Source: Dehalococcoidia bacterium (GTDB lineage Bacteria > Chloroflexota > Dehalococcoidia > SpSt-223). From it: a stretch of DNA of 64,000 nucleotides. The DNA lies in contig JANWZD010000006.1 in the NCBI GenBank assembly GCA_025054935.1, positions 88,228 to 152,227 of the forward strand. Reading direction: 5' to 3'. Positions 24,713 through 32,846 of this stretch are shown piece after piece (within the stretch, counting starts at the first letter, position 1; every line of letters starts with the position of its first letter). Made by a program: the position numbers and the translations under genes. Below the pieces are notes generated by a model, which did not search any database, was not told where the DNA came from, and saw only the letters and a program-made list of their open reading frames with translations.

Positions 24713-26190
24713 TGGTCGTACTCATCCTCGGCCGCCTCTTCAGCGGCGCCGTTCGCTCGAGCAGTATAGCCGGCCCGGCCGACAAACTCGTAGAGCACGT
24801 AGCGCCCTGCCTGGTCGACCTTTCGATAGTTCGCCCGGAGCGCTTCCCAGACCGGCGGCGGCATGCAGAGACAGTCGCCGGCGAGCGGGTCGTCATCGCC
24901 GAGCAGGATGAGGCGCGGGTAGCGTCCCGCGTCGAGGTCGGCGACCAGCTCGTCCTCCCGCCAGCGCCCTTCGTTCCACAGGATCGAGAAGATGACATAC
25001 TCAAAGGCGAGGGGCTTGCCGGCGAGCGCCGTGATCGCGAGGTCCTCGCTCAAAACATCCCCTGGCGCTTCGCGGGCCGCTTGGATTGCCCATTCGACCG
25101 CGGGACGGTCCGCCGCCGCGAGCGCAGGACCGCGCCGCACTGTTTCAGCGGCCGACGTCGCCGACGGAGCGATGACGAGGAAGACCGCCGCCGCGCCGGC
25201 GAGCGCGAACCGCGGCCGAGTTGCGAAGAGCAGCGCGAGGGTCCCGCCCGCGAGCAGGGACGCCGCTGCCAGCGGCTCGAGCCAGTAGTTGAACGAAGCA
25301 CCGTCTTTGCCAAGCGCCACCACGTTCGGTGTGGTGAAAACGAAGTACAGCTTCCAGAGCAGCCACGAGCGCGGCAGGACGAGGAGCCCGACAAGTCCAG
25401 TGATGAAGAGCGGCCCGGCGACGGTCGTCGCCCAGCCGATCCAGTCGAGAACGAGGCTTGCGGAGTAGGGATTCAGGTTCGCCCAGACAATATGGCGGAG
25501 AAAATTGCCGCCCGTTGTCCAGTCGAGGGTGAGCACAATCGTCGCGAGCGGGGAAATGAACGCGCCAAAGAAGAGCGCGGCGTCGCGCCAGCGCCGTTCC
25601 AGCATCAGCCAAGCAACGATCGCCGCCGGAGCAGCAAGATAGGTCTGTTTCGTCATCACGGAGAGCAGCAGGAGCGCCGCCGCGGGAAGGAGGCGGCCCC
25701 GGGCCCCGACGACGAGCCCGGCGAGCGAGAGAGCAAGGGCGAGGCTATCTACCCGATGCAGCCCGATCCACTCGGTCGCGGCAGGCTGCGCGAGGAAGGC
25801 GAAGGCTGCCAGCATCCCCCACGCCCACGTCGTTTGGCGCCGCACCGCGAGAGCAATGCAGAACGCTGCAAGCGCGAAGGCCGCCAACGAGAGCAGCCGA
25901 CCAGGGACGAGCGAAGGACCGGTAAGAGCGGAGAGCAGGGCGACGATCAGGTAGTACAGCGGGGTATAGGCGGTCACGGCATACGGCGGCTGCCCGAGCG
26001 GGGGATAGAGGGGCTGGCCGGCGGCAACGGCGAGCGCTTGGGAGAGGACAATCCCTTCGCCGTACAGCGCCTCAGTGGGGCGCATCGCGACAACGACCCC
26101 AAGCGCGAGAGTTGCGAGAGCGGGAACCGCTGCGAGCGCAAGCCCCGCCGCGAGAAGAAAGGACCGCCAAGGAGCCGCGACGCCCGTCAG
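24709..26190 (-). CDS. GT39/RgtA-like membrane glycosyltransferase, start uncertain
   Basis: About 493 residues if it starts at the CTG at 26190, which lies 9 nt after a GAGGGG in the end of the hydrolase gene; no ATG, GTG or TTG is well placed there, and the frame upstream to 26469 only shadows that gene. About eleven hydrophobic segments are visible. After the first comes RPTEALYGEGIVLSQALAV, with acidic residues where GT-C catalysts lie, then YTPLYYLIVALLSALTGPS. The C-terminal soluble part is short and ends in an acidic tail. It lacks the shared beta module. Probably a sugar transferase using a lipid-linked donor. Confidence 0.65.
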   Translation of the reverse strand: MTGVAAPWRSFLLAAGLALAAVPALATLALGVVVAMRPTEALYGEGIVLSQALAVAAGQPLYPPLGQPPYAVTAYTPLYYLIVALLSALTGPSLVPGRLLSLAAFALAAFCIALAVRRQTTWAWGMLAAFAFLAQPAATEWIGLHRVDSLALALSLAGLVVGARGRLLPAAALLLLSVMTKQTYLAAPAAIVAWLMLERRWRDAALFFGAFISPLATIVLTLDWTTGGNFLRHIVWANLNPYSASLVLDWIGWATTVAGPLFITGLVGLLVLPRSWLLWKLYFVFTTPNVVALGKDGASFNYWLEPLAAASLLAGGTLALLFATRPRFALAGAAAVFLVIAPSATSAAETVRRGPALAAADRPAVEWAIQAAREAPGDVLSEDLAITALAGKPLAFEYVIFSILWNEGRWREDELVADLDAGRYPRLILLGDDDPLAGDCLCMPPPVWEALRANYRKVDQAGRYVLYEFVGRAGYTARANGAAEEAAEDEYDQ

Positions 26191-26191
26191 A

Positions 26192-27019
26192 TCAGCGCAC
26201 CCCTCGGAAGCCGAGGAAATCCTCGAGAGCGGTTTGAACCGCCTCGGGATTGTCCTCGTGCAGCGTGTGGAATGACTCGGGGATCTCAACGTACCGGCCG
26301 TCGCGCAGCTCCGCCGCCATCCGCTCCGCGACCTCGGCGTCGAGCACCGGGCTGAATGCGCCGCGCAGGATGAGGGTCGGCGCTTGAATGTCGCGCACGA
26401 TCTGCCACCAGTCGATCTCGGCGCCGATGCCAGAGCGCTGACGGATCGTCGGGCTCCACTTCCAGACAAGCGCGCCGTCTTCGCGCCGCTTCAAGCTGTG
26501 GGAGACAACCCAGCGGAAATAATGGATGCCCGGATAGGGATTGCTCCGATGGAGATGACGAGCAGCATGCTCAATGCTCTCCCACGTCTCCGGCTCGGGC
26601 GGTCCCGCCATTTCGCTCGCTCGGCGGCTCACTTCCGGACCGATATCGATCACCACAAGCCGCGTCACTCGATGAGGCCGGGTCGCAGCGTAATACATCG
26701 CATTGCGTCCGCCCATTGACAGCCCGATCAGGATCAGCCGCTCGATCCCGAGCTGGTCGAGAATGCCATCAATGTCGCTCGCCGTGAATGTCGGACCGTA
26801 CTGATCGGCCGGGTCGCTGTCCCCATGGCCGCGCTGATCCAGCGCCAGAACACGAAAATGCGGCTGAAGCGCGATCGCTAAGGTATCCCACGCATGGGCA
26901 TGGGAAGCGAACCCGTGAAGGAGAAGGAGCGGCTCCCGCTCCTCTCCTCCCCAATCAAGGAGGTGGAGCTTCAGGCCGTTGACGAAAAAATCGCGCTCAA
27001 TCGGCGCGAGGAGGTTCAC
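26192..27019 (-). CDS. Alpha/beta hydrolase
   Basis: 275 residues. The fold is marked by LLLHGFASHAHAW (32-44, oxyanion HG), LDQRGHGDS (60-68), the nucleophile elbow GLSMGG with Ser101, and SFHTLHEDNP near the C-terminus, where His251 should be catalytic. The acid is usually the Asp in a GxxSDxL motif after strand 6; here that reads RGAFSPVL with Pro, and Asp227 nearby is a possible substitute. The substrate cannot be told from the sequence. It lies 60 nt after the zinc-ribbon gene and is followed at once by the GT39-like gene. Confidence 0.87.
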   Translation of the reverse strand: MNLLAPIERDFFVNGLKLHLLDWGGEEREPLLLLHGFASHAHAWDTLAIALQPHFRVLALDQRGHGDSDPADQYGPTFTASDIDGILDQLGIERLILIGLSMGGRNAMYYAATRPHRVTRLVVIDIGPEVSRRASEMAGPPEPETWESIEHAARHLHRSNPYPGIHYFRWVVSHSLKRREDGALVWKWSPTIRQRSGIGAEIDWWQIVRDIQAPTLILRGAFSPVLDAEVAERMAAELRDGRYVEIPESFHTLHEDNPEAVQTALEDFLGFRGVR

Positions 27020-27079
27020 CTCTTCCTCCGCACGTAGGCACTCCCACCAATGGTACCAGACCGAGCGGAGGAGCGGCGC

Positions 27080-27232
27080 TCACCTCCGGCCGACGCTCGG
27101 CCGCGGCCGGCGAGGTGGAGGCAGCGGTGAGGACGCCGTCCACGCCCGTCCGCAGGCAGGACAGAGGCTATAACCGCCGGGGACCGCCCGCCCGCAGGCC
27201 GCACACACCCATAGCCCAAGGTTGACCGCCAT
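27080..27232 (-). CDS. 50-residue double-CxxC zinc-ribbon protein
   Basis: Starts at ATG 27232, with GGAGG about 6 nt upstream. Residues about 9-25 form CAAC-x10-CPAC, a classic zinc ribbon or rubredoxin-like knuckle. The tail is proline- and arginine-rich (PLPPPRRPRPSVGRR), suggesting RNA, DNA or protein contact. A good promoter lies just upstream, so this tiny gene probably heads the operon that runs to 15554. No family name can be assigned. Confidence 0.65.
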   Translation of the reverse strand: MAVNLGLWVCAACGRAVPGGYSLCPACGRAWTASSPLPPPRRPRPSVGRR

Positions 27233-27282
27233 GACCGTCCTCCACGAGTCGGGAGCTCGGATCGACACCTGGCGCCTGCGGC

Positions 27283-27312
27283 AGTATACCAACCAGCCAA
27301 GCAAGGGATCAA
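27283..27312 (-). promoter_or_regulatory. Candidate promoter for the zinc-ribbon/glycosyltransferase/aroA operon
   Basis: On the minus strand TTGATC (27312-27307) and TATACT (27288-27283) are 18 bp apart. Transcription would begin near 27276, about 44 nt before the zinc-ribbon start. No other convincing promoter is seen between it and 15554, where genes mostly overlap. Confidence 0.5.
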
Positions 27313-27736
27313 CGCAGCAGGCGGTCCTTCACTTCACCGAGCACAAAAATCCGATCAATGACGTAGCAGCCGCCAACGGCCGATGTTCATGCCATCGCGA
27401 ACGGGCGCGTGCGGCGCCGGCTGCTGCTGGGAACGCCCCCATCACCCGCCAGCGAACTGGGCTGACCACTGAAGCGTAGCGGCGCTCCCCCGTCCGGAAC
27501 GAGGCGAGCAGCGCCGCCGGGACCGGTGCTGGGCTGTGGCAGACGGCATGACAGCTCCCGCGCGCAGCAGCGCGCTCTTCCCTCATCCGGCTTCTCGCGC
27601 CGCAGGTGACACTACGGCTGCTGCAGCGCAGCTGCTCCGCCTCGGCGCGGCGCTTCCCGCATCCGCCATTGGCGCAGCAGGGGAGCCGCCTTAGAGCACT
27701 CTCGCGCCTAGGAAAGCCGGGCAGTCTTTGGCCGTA
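27313..27736. other. Intergenic stretch without recognisable genes
   Basis: About 420 bp between the promoter of the zinc-ribbon operon and the end of the convergent-side foldase gene. Short open frames exist on both strands but have no ribosome site, no family match and atypical composition. I see no RNA gene, clear hairpin terminator or repeat. Confidence 0.5.
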
Positions 27737-28933
27737 TCAGCGGTTCTGCTGCGCAAGCCGGCGCTGCTGGGCGGTCTTTTCCTTCTCGATCCGGTCTTGG
27801 GCCCAGAGCTGGCGATCAGAGGTGATCCGATATTCGATCACATTCTGACCGTTCTTCTTCTGCTCATCGAGCCAGCGGGAGAAGGCATTGCCCCGTATGG
27901 TCTCGAGGGTCTCGCTGTCGAGTTCGCGGACTTGCGGTCCGTCCAGCCGCTGGAGCACCCAGTAGCCCAAGCGCGTGCTGAAGGGGCCTTCGATGCCAGA
28001 GCCAGTCAAACCGAAGGCTGCTTTATCGAAATCGAGGTCTTTGACCCCGCGGGCCACCCAGCCCAGGTCGCCGGCTTTGTCGCGCGACATCGAGTCGAGC
28101 GATTTCTCCGCGGCAAGCTGTTCCCACGACCCGCCGTTTCGGAGCTGCTCGAGCACCTCCCGCGCCTCCGACTCCTGCGAGAGGAGAATGCCGCGGAGAT
28201 GCACCTGCTCGGCGCTGGTCGGCACCTCGGCTTTCAGCTTCTCTTCGAGTTTCTGGCGCAACAGGCGGGTCCGTACTTGCTCGCGATACTCGGCGTCCGA
28301 CAGGCCCGAGAAGGAGAGAACGTTGCGGTACCGCTCCTCAAAGGGGGCCGGGACCGGCGTCGGAGTGGGCTGCGGTGTCGGCGTCGCGAACGGGTCGGCC
28401 GGCCCCATCGTCGGCTCAGGGGTTGGGGCGGGAAGCGGTTCGAGGTCTTTGCGCAGCTGCGCATCAACCTCTTCCGGCGTGACGACGATGCCCATCTTCG
28501 GCGCAAGCTGGCGCACCAGTTCATCATCGACCCAGTCGAAGACGATCTGCGTCGGCAGCACTGAGCGCTGGCTCGCGATCTGCTGCGCAAACTGCTGCCC
28601 CCCGAACTGATTGAACAGGTCGGCCTGCGAGTCGATCTGCCGCTGGCGGTAGCGAAGCTGGCGGATGTAGTCATCCATCTTGAAGCCGACCCCGTTGACC
28701 CGCGCGATCTCTTCTTGGCCCCGGGCGACTACTTCGCGGTAGTAGCCGAAAAGCGGGATCGCGACCACCAGGAGGATGGCGACGACGCTGAGAGCGATCG
28801 CAAGCTGCTGCAGCCGTCGCTCGCGCTCCCACCGGGAGGCGTACCGATTGCCCCGACGTTTTGTCGCCTCGGGGCGGCGAAAGAGGTTACGAAGGCGGCT
28901 GAGGAACCCGGAGGAGGTCGGTGTCGGTTGCAC
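27737..28933 (-). CDS. Membrane-anchored SurA/PrsA-like peptidyl-prolyl isomerase
   Basis: 398 residues from a GTG at 28933. A basic N-tail leads to one membrane helix (about 45-65), so the bulk lies outside the membrane. A SurA_N-like helical part contains VNGVGFKMDDYIRQLRYRQ and an insert of PTPTPxP repeats (about 170-200). The parvulin domain follows at about 245-345, with VHLRGILLSQESEAREVL, GDLGWVARG and the end of the fold at FSTRLGYWVLQRLDG. It should help fold exported proteins. It is 50 nt downstream of rpsR and could share that transcript. Confidence 0.85.
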   Translation of the reverse strand: MQPTPTSSGFLSRLRNLFRRPEATKRRGNRYASRWERERRLQQLAIALSVVAILLVVAIPLFGYYREVVARGQEEIARVNGVGFKMDDYIRQLRYRQRQIDSQADLFNQFGGQQFAQQIASQRSVLPTQIVFDWVDDELVRQLAPKMGIVVTPEEVDAQLRKDLEPLPAPTPEPTMGPADPFATPTPQPTPTPVPAPFEERYRNVLSFSGLSDAEYREQVRTRLLRQKLEEKLKAEVPTSAEQVHLRGILLSQESEAREVLEQLRNGGSWEQLAAEKSLDSMSRDKAGDLGWVARGVKDLDFDKAAFGLTGSGIEGPFSTRLGYWVLQRLDGPQVRELDSETLETIRGNAFSRWLDEQKKNGQNVIEYRITSDRQLWAQDRIEKEKTAQQRRLAQQNR

Positions 28934-28983
28934 GGTTCATCTCGCCCTTGACGCGGCAGCGCGCCGCATCCTTTTAACTCAGC

Positions 28984-29460
28984 CTACGGCTCAGTCTCGC
29001 CGGTTGGATTGGCAGCAGCCGGCGCGCTCTCGTCAGCAGGCTCTTCCGCGAGGTCTCCTTCAAGCACCTCTGCAGCCTCGCCTTCTTCCACCTCGCGGAG
29101 AGCGGCCGCCGGCCGGCGCTCATCTCGAGCGCGCCGCCGCTCCTCAGGCGGTCGGACCCCCACTCCTCCCGACCAGCGGATGTGATCGCCCGTGAACGGC
29201 AGCATGGCCAGCAGGCGAGCGCGCTTGATCGCGGTTGTCAGTTTGCGCTGATGCCGCGCGCAGGTGCCCGTCTTGCGACGAGGCTCGATCTTGGCACGGT
29301 CGGTAAGAAAGCGCCGCAGCTTCGACGGGTCCTTGTAGTCGATGACCAGATTCTTGTCCGCGCAGAAAGCGCACACTTTCCGGCGCGCCGAGTAACGCCG
29401 ATAGCCATCTCCACGCCGGCTTTTCGCCTTCTGGCGCTCTGTCGTCACGCTGTTTTCCAT
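28984..29460 (-). CDS. rpsR: Ribosomal protein bS18 with long acidic C-terminal tail
   Basis: 158 residues, about twice the common 75-90. Residues about 20-95 are bS18: [60 protein letters not shown] cysteine trio (C30, C33, C67 approximately) fits the zinc-carrying form. The last 60 residues are low-complexity and acidic, rich in Glu, Ala and Pro. It is the last ribosomal gene of rpsF-ssb-rpsR; rplI, often next in this operon, is not here. Confidence 0.95.
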   Translation of the reverse strand: MENSVTTERQKAKSRRGDGYRRYSARRKVCAFCADKNLVIDYKDPSKLRRFLTDRAKIEPRRKTGTCARHQRKLTTAIKRARLLAMLPFTGDHIRWSGGVGVRPPEERRRARDERRPAAALREVEEGEAAEVLEGDLAEEPADESAPAAANPTGETEP

Positions 29461-29489
29461 CGCGACAATCCCTCGCTTCTTTTCGCCTC

Positions 29490-29888
29490 TTAGTAGTCAC
29501 TCTCGTCGGCGTCGGCGTCGTCTCCAGACGGGAACTCCCCGCTGCTGAGAGGCGGGCGCCGCTGGCCGAGAAAGATCACATCGGTCGCCACCACCTCGAG
29601 CACCTTGCGCGCTTGGCCATCAGGTCCCGCCCAGGTCCGAGTTTGGAGCTTGCCTTCAACGTAGACCCGCTGTCCTTTCGTCAGCTGCTGGTCGCAGCGC
29701 TCAGCAAGTTTGCTGAACGTTACCACTTGAAACCATTCGGTCTCTTCGCGCCGCTCGCCGTCAGCTCCCGTCGCCAGCCGATTGACGGCTACATTGAACG
29801 TTGTTACCGGCTTGCCTGCCGGCGTATAGCGAAGCTCCGGGTCCTTCCCGAGATTCCCGATGATCATCACTTTACAGAGCCCAGCCAT
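29490..29888 (-). CDS. ssb: Single-stranded DNA-binding protein
   Basis: 132 residues. The OB fold is clear: [51 protein letters not shown] and [16 protein letters not shown]. The linker is very short and the tail reads [10 protein letters not shown]. It is acidic as in SSBs that recruit repair proteins, but ends in Tyr instead of the usual Pro-Phe. It sits between rpsF and rpsR, the standard bacterial order. Confidence 0.95.
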   Translation of the reverse strand: MAGLCKVMIIGNLGKDPELRYTPAGKPVTTFNVAVNRLATGADGERREETEWFQVVTFSKLAERCDQQLTKGQRVYVEGKLQTRTWAGPDGQARKVLEVVATDVIFLGQRRPPLSSGEFPSGDDADADESDY

Positions 29889-29934
29889 AGGTTCCTCGCC
29901 GCGAGCTCTTCTTCCTCAGCCAAACGCCAGCGCC

Positions 29935-30225
29935 TTACCTCTTGTCTAACCGAATGACGAGATGCCGAAGCACATCTTCGGAGATACGAAGCTGACCTTC
30001 GATCTCTTTCGTCGCATTAGGCGGGCAGGAAAAGTTTGTCAGCACATAGATCCCCTCACGATGGTGCTGGAGGGGATATGCCAAGCGCCGCCGACCCCAG
30101 ATATCAGTCTTCTGGACTGTTCCTCCACGGCTTTCAATCAAACTCGTGACACGACCGACCGTTTGATCGATCTCCTCATCAGGAATTGTCGGCCGCAAGA
30201 CGTAGACCATTTCGTAGTTAGGCAA
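29935..30225 (-). CDS. rpsF: Ribosomal protein bS6
   Basis: 96 residues from a TTG at 30225, supported by a GAGGAGGAAGG upstream and by the family N-terminus (xxYEMVYVLRP). A later ATG would remove the first beta strand. The body has ESRGGTVQKTDIWGRRRLAY and YVLTNFSCPP. bS6 pairs with bS18 on the small-subunit platform, and the two are encoded together here with ssb between. The leader carries two hairpins (see separate entry). Confidence 0.95.
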   Translation of the reverse strand: MPNYEMVYVLRPTIPDEEIDQTVGRVTSLIESRGGTVQKTDIWGRRRLAYPLQHHREGIYVLTNFSCPPNATKEIEGQLRISEDVLRHLVIRLDKR

Positions 30226-30251
30226 ACTGGGCCTTCCTCCTCACGGGTTTA

Positions 30252-30304
30252 CCCTTGCCACTGCAGGGCAAGGGCGAAAAGGATGCGCCGGCCCGGAGGC
30301 CGGC
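30252..30304 (-). promoter_or_regulatory. Two hairpins in the rpsF leader, possible autoregulatory or attenuator RNA
   Basis: In transcript order: GCCGGCC-TCCG-GGCCGGC (30304-30287), a 7-bp stem with a tetraloop, followed by GCATCCTTTTC. Then CCCTTGCC-7 nt-GGCAAGGG (30274-30252), an 8-bp stem ending about 26 nt before the TTG start. Leaders of rpsF operons often bind the S6-S18 complex for feedback control. The first hairpin with its T-rich flank could instead act as an attenuator. Confidence 0.5.
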
Positions 30305-30336
30305 GGGTATGCGCGAAACAGTCGGCTCGCAAACGA

Positions 30337-30345
30337 AGTATATCA
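30337..30345 (-). promoter_or_regulatory. Extended -10 promoter of the rpsF-ssb-rpsR operon
   Basis: On the minus strand the sequence TGATATACT gives an extended -10 (TGn then TATACT). No good -35 is seen, as expected for the extended type. Transcription would begin near 30330 and give a leader of about 105 nt that includes both hairpins. Confidence 0.5.
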
Positions 30346-30469
30346 GATGCGTTTGGCTATCGCGGCGGGATCACTCTCAGCGCTTTATCCGCTCTCTCTT
30401 ATCAATGGCTTAGAAACTGCTCGTACCATTTGAATGTGTTAGGGAAATGAACACCAAGGAGCGCCTTCC

Positions 30470-31621
30470 ATGCAGGAGCTGGAACAGCAACCACTCTGGA
30501 GCAGCAGCACGCCGGCATCGCCGCCGCCGATGCCGCCGGCAGCACCGCCAGCCCAGCCACGGACGAGTGTCTGGAAACCGCTTGGCATCGGGCTCCTGAT
30601 CGGAACCCTTCTGATCGGCGCGCCAATCGGCGGCATCACTGGAGGAGTAGCAGGCAGCTTCCTCGCCTCGCGGGCCGCAGCCGGCCGAGCGAGCACTATT
30701 GCCGTGCCCAATCCGGTGCAGGTGCAGGCGGTCGCCGTCGCCCCCAATTCCGATCTCACCGCCATCTACGAGCGCGCCGTCAAGTCGGTCGTTCAGGTGA
30801 ATGCGCGCGGCGGACGCGGCGGCGGGATCGGGTCCGGCTTCGTTATCGACCACGAGGGCCGCATCCTGACCAACAACCATGTCATCGACGGCGCAAGCCG
30901 GATTACCGTCCGCTTCAATGACGGCACCGAGATCGAGGCGCGCGTTCTCGGGCGCGACCCGGCCGGCGATTTGGCGCTTCTTCAGGCGCGCGTGCCGGCA
31001 GAAGTGCCGCCGCTGCCGCTCGCCGACTCCGATCTCGTCAAGCCGGGTGAAGTCGCTGTCGCGATCGGCAGTCCGCAAGGCCTTGGCTATTCGATCACGG
31101 CGGGGATCGTCTCTGGCATCGACCGCACCGCCGGCTCCGGCAGCGGGCGACCGCTGAGCGGTCTGATCCAGACCGACGCCGCGATCAATCCCGGCAACTC
31201 TGGCGGTCCGCTCTTGAACGGCCGCGGCGAAGTGATCGGCATCACCACGCTCGGCAGCACCGGCGTTCAGAACATCGGCTTCGCTGTCCCGATCAATGCC
31301 GCAAAGCGCATTCTTCCGCGGCTGATCGCCGGGGAGGTGATCCAGCACGCCTGGCTCGGCATCACCGCGGCGACGGCGCAGCCAAACAGCAGCGGGGTCG
31401 AAATCGCAGAGGTGATCGCCGGCTCGCCCGCTGCACGCGCCGGCCTCAGCCGCGGCGACATCATCACCTCCGTCGCGGGCAAGCCGGTGCGCGATGTCAA
31501 TGAACTGCGCAGGGTGCTGGAAGAGCAGCGGGTCGGCCAGACGGTCACCGTCGAGTTCACGCGCGGGGGGCGACCACAGTCAGCGCAAGTGACGCTCCAA
31601 GCGTGGCCGACGACCTCCTAG
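30470..31621 (+). CDS. HtrA/DegP-family serine protease
   Basis: 383 residues, ATG with AGGAG 8 nt upstream. A proline-rich cytoplasmic tail (1-34) and one helix (about 38-68) anchor it with the protease domain outside. The triad is His137 (NNHVIDG), Asp167 (DPAGDLALL) and Ser244 (GNSGGPLL). One PDZ domain follows (about 290-378; GSPAARAGLSRGDIITSVAG). It degrades or refolds damaged exported proteins. It is divergent from rpsF and followed by a good hairpin. Confidence 0.94.
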   Translation: MQELEQQPLWSSSTPASPPPMPPAAPPAQPRTSVWKPLGIGLLIGTLLIGAPIGGITGGVAGSFLASRAAAGRASTIAVPNPVQVQAVAVAPNSDLTAIYERAVKSVVQVNARGGRGGGIGSGFVIDHEGRILTNNHVIDGASRITVRFNDGTEIEARVLGRDPAGDLALLQARVPAEVPPLPLADSDLVKPGEVAVAIGSPQGLGYSITAGIVSGIDRTAGSGSGRPLSGLIQTDAAINPGNSGGPLLNGRGEVIGITTLGSTGVQNIGFAVPINAAKRILPRLIAGEVIQHAWLGITAATAQPNSSGVEIAEVIAGSPAARAGLSRGDIITSVAGKPVRDVNELRRVLEEQRVGQTVTVEFTRGGRPQSAQVTLQAWPTTS

Positions 31622-31645
31622 CCGACAAGCACGCCCGCCCAAAGA

Positions 31646-31679
31646 GAGCGCCCCGCCGGCACTCCCGAGCGGGGCGCTC
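31646..31679. terminator. Hairpin terminator between htrA and the convergent small gene
   Basis: A perfect 10-bp stem, GAGCGCCCCG with CGGGGCGCTC, and a 14-nt loop. AGTTTCG follows on the plus side and CTCTTT on the minus side. It lies 25 nt after the htrA stop and 21 nt after the end of the opposing gene, so it can serve both. Confidence 0.7.
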
Positions 31680-31699
31680 AGTTTCGAGGAACGCGACGG

Positions 31700-31978
31700 T
31701 TAGGCAAAGCCAAAGGTCGGCGCCGGCTCACCTCGCCAAGCAGGGACGGCGACGCCGAGGATCACTTGGTCTCGCCAGACATCGTACTGAATGCTGACCA
31801 CGGTCCCGTCCCGCTCCCGATAGATCACGTCACGGCCGCCATACGTTCCCAGCCGGTCACCGGAACGGATCAATTCGCCGGGACGAAAGATCCGCGCCCC
31901 GCGTCCGTCGAGGTAATACCACGCCACATCGTTCACATCGGTTCCCATCATCGCATCACTGCGCGCTTTCGGCGCCAT
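31700..31978 (-). CDS. Hypothetical 92-residue protein
   Basis: No signal peptide, helix or known domain is apparent. The sequence is rich in short beta-like stretches (WYYLDGRGARIFRPGELIRS, then VIYRERDGTVVSIQYDVW), suggesting a small beta-barrel or SH3-like fold. It is flanked by a terminator and by another SH3-type protein gene. Two early Met codons (31978 and near 31951) are possible starts. I do not recognise a family. Confidence 0.5.
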   Translation of the reverse strand: MAPKARSDAMMGTDVNDVAWYYLDGRGARIFRPGELIRSGDRLGTYGGRDVIYRERDGTVVSIQYDVWRDQVILGVAVPAWRGEPAPTFGFA

Positions 31979-32057
31979 CTCTCTTGCATTATCTCGACAA
32001 GTATGGAGGCATGACGTAAGGAAGGGGTTTGACTTCTGTAAACAACTGGTAAGGGCT

Positions 32058-32666
32058 CTACTCTGCAGGGAGAAGATATTCCCGCAGAATCCAGCCCACG
32101 TTGCCGCGCGGGTCTTTCACGTTGCGCCAGACCCTCCCATCGAACTGGCGGTCTGGGCCCACAATCTCGAGGACAGAACCATCCGGCCAAGCGACGATCC
32201 CGCGGGCTTGGAGACTTGGCTCCGGCCGCAGGTAGGCGCCGAGCCCGTCGGTGTTGCCGATCTTGACCCGGATGACCGCCGGCGTCGGACTGGGAACTGG
32301 CGTCGGCGCTACCTGCGCTGCTGCAGGAGTTGGGGACGGCGCAGCGGTGTGCGGTCGAGCGAAAAGGGTCGCAAAGGTCACCGCGCTGAGGACAACCAGC
32401 AGCAGGAGCGAGGCGCCTGCCATCGCGACACCCCCCGCGACCTTGCTCAGGGGAAGCGGCCCGAGATTCGGAAGCGGCGCTATCTGGAACGTCGCGCGTC
32501 TCGGCTCCCAGAAATCGAACAGCCGGCGGCTGCAGGCGAGCTCGGTCCGGTTGACAACCTGCCGCTCGCGCACCGTCTTCAGCTTCGGATTGACGCACCA
32601 ACCGAGAGCACGCACGGGCGACCGCCGGAAGTGGCGGCAGGTGCCACATTCTCGTCGAACGGCCAT
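32058..32666 (-). CDS. Cys-motif protein with one membrane span and outer SH3-like domain
   Basis: 202 residues from the ATG at 32666, chosen for the purine-rich AGAGAGGCG upstream; an upstream in-frame start at 32753 is possible. The cytoplasmic N-part has CGTCRHFRRS, GWCVNP and LACSRR (C6, C9, C22 and C42 approximately), a pattern that could hold a metal or iron-sulfur cluster. One helix (about 80-102) leads to a PTPxP linker and a bacterial SH3 (SH3b) domain (LGAYLRPEPSLQARGIV, GWILREYLLPAE). SH3b domains often bind cell wall. This looks like a transmembrane redox or metal sensor, by inference only. Confidence 0.6.
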   Translation of the reverse strand: MAVRRECGTCRHFRRSPVRALGWCVNPKLKTVRERQVVNRTELACSRRLFDFWEPRRATFQIAPLPNLGPLPLSKVAGGVAMAGASLLLLVVLSAVTFATLFARPHTAAPSPTPAAAQVAPTPVPSPTPAVIRVKIGNTDGLGAYLRPEPSLQARGIVAWPDGSVLEIVGPDRQFDGRVWRNVKDPRGNVGWILREYLLPAE

Positions 32667-32846
32667 CTCGGCGCCTCTCTTCACCCACTGCGATTCTAGA
32701 ACCGAGCAAGCAGCGGAACAACCACCTTCAGGCCTTGCGGCGCAGGCAGGCATGCGCGCGATTCCACGGATTTTTCCTCGTGAAGTGCTAGCAATCGCAG
32801 TCCGTCCGGACTAGGCTGTTCGCCGCAGACAACCGCCGCGTCGCAC

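Noticed and set aside
24709-26469. Full 586-codon frame for the GT39-like gene
   Set aside because: The first 90 codons overlap the alpha/beta hydrolase gene and lack membrane or domain features.
28300-28450. Short proline-threonine repeat in the foldase gene as a CRISPR or tandem repeat
   Set aside because: It is an in-frame low-complexity PTP linker with no spacers.
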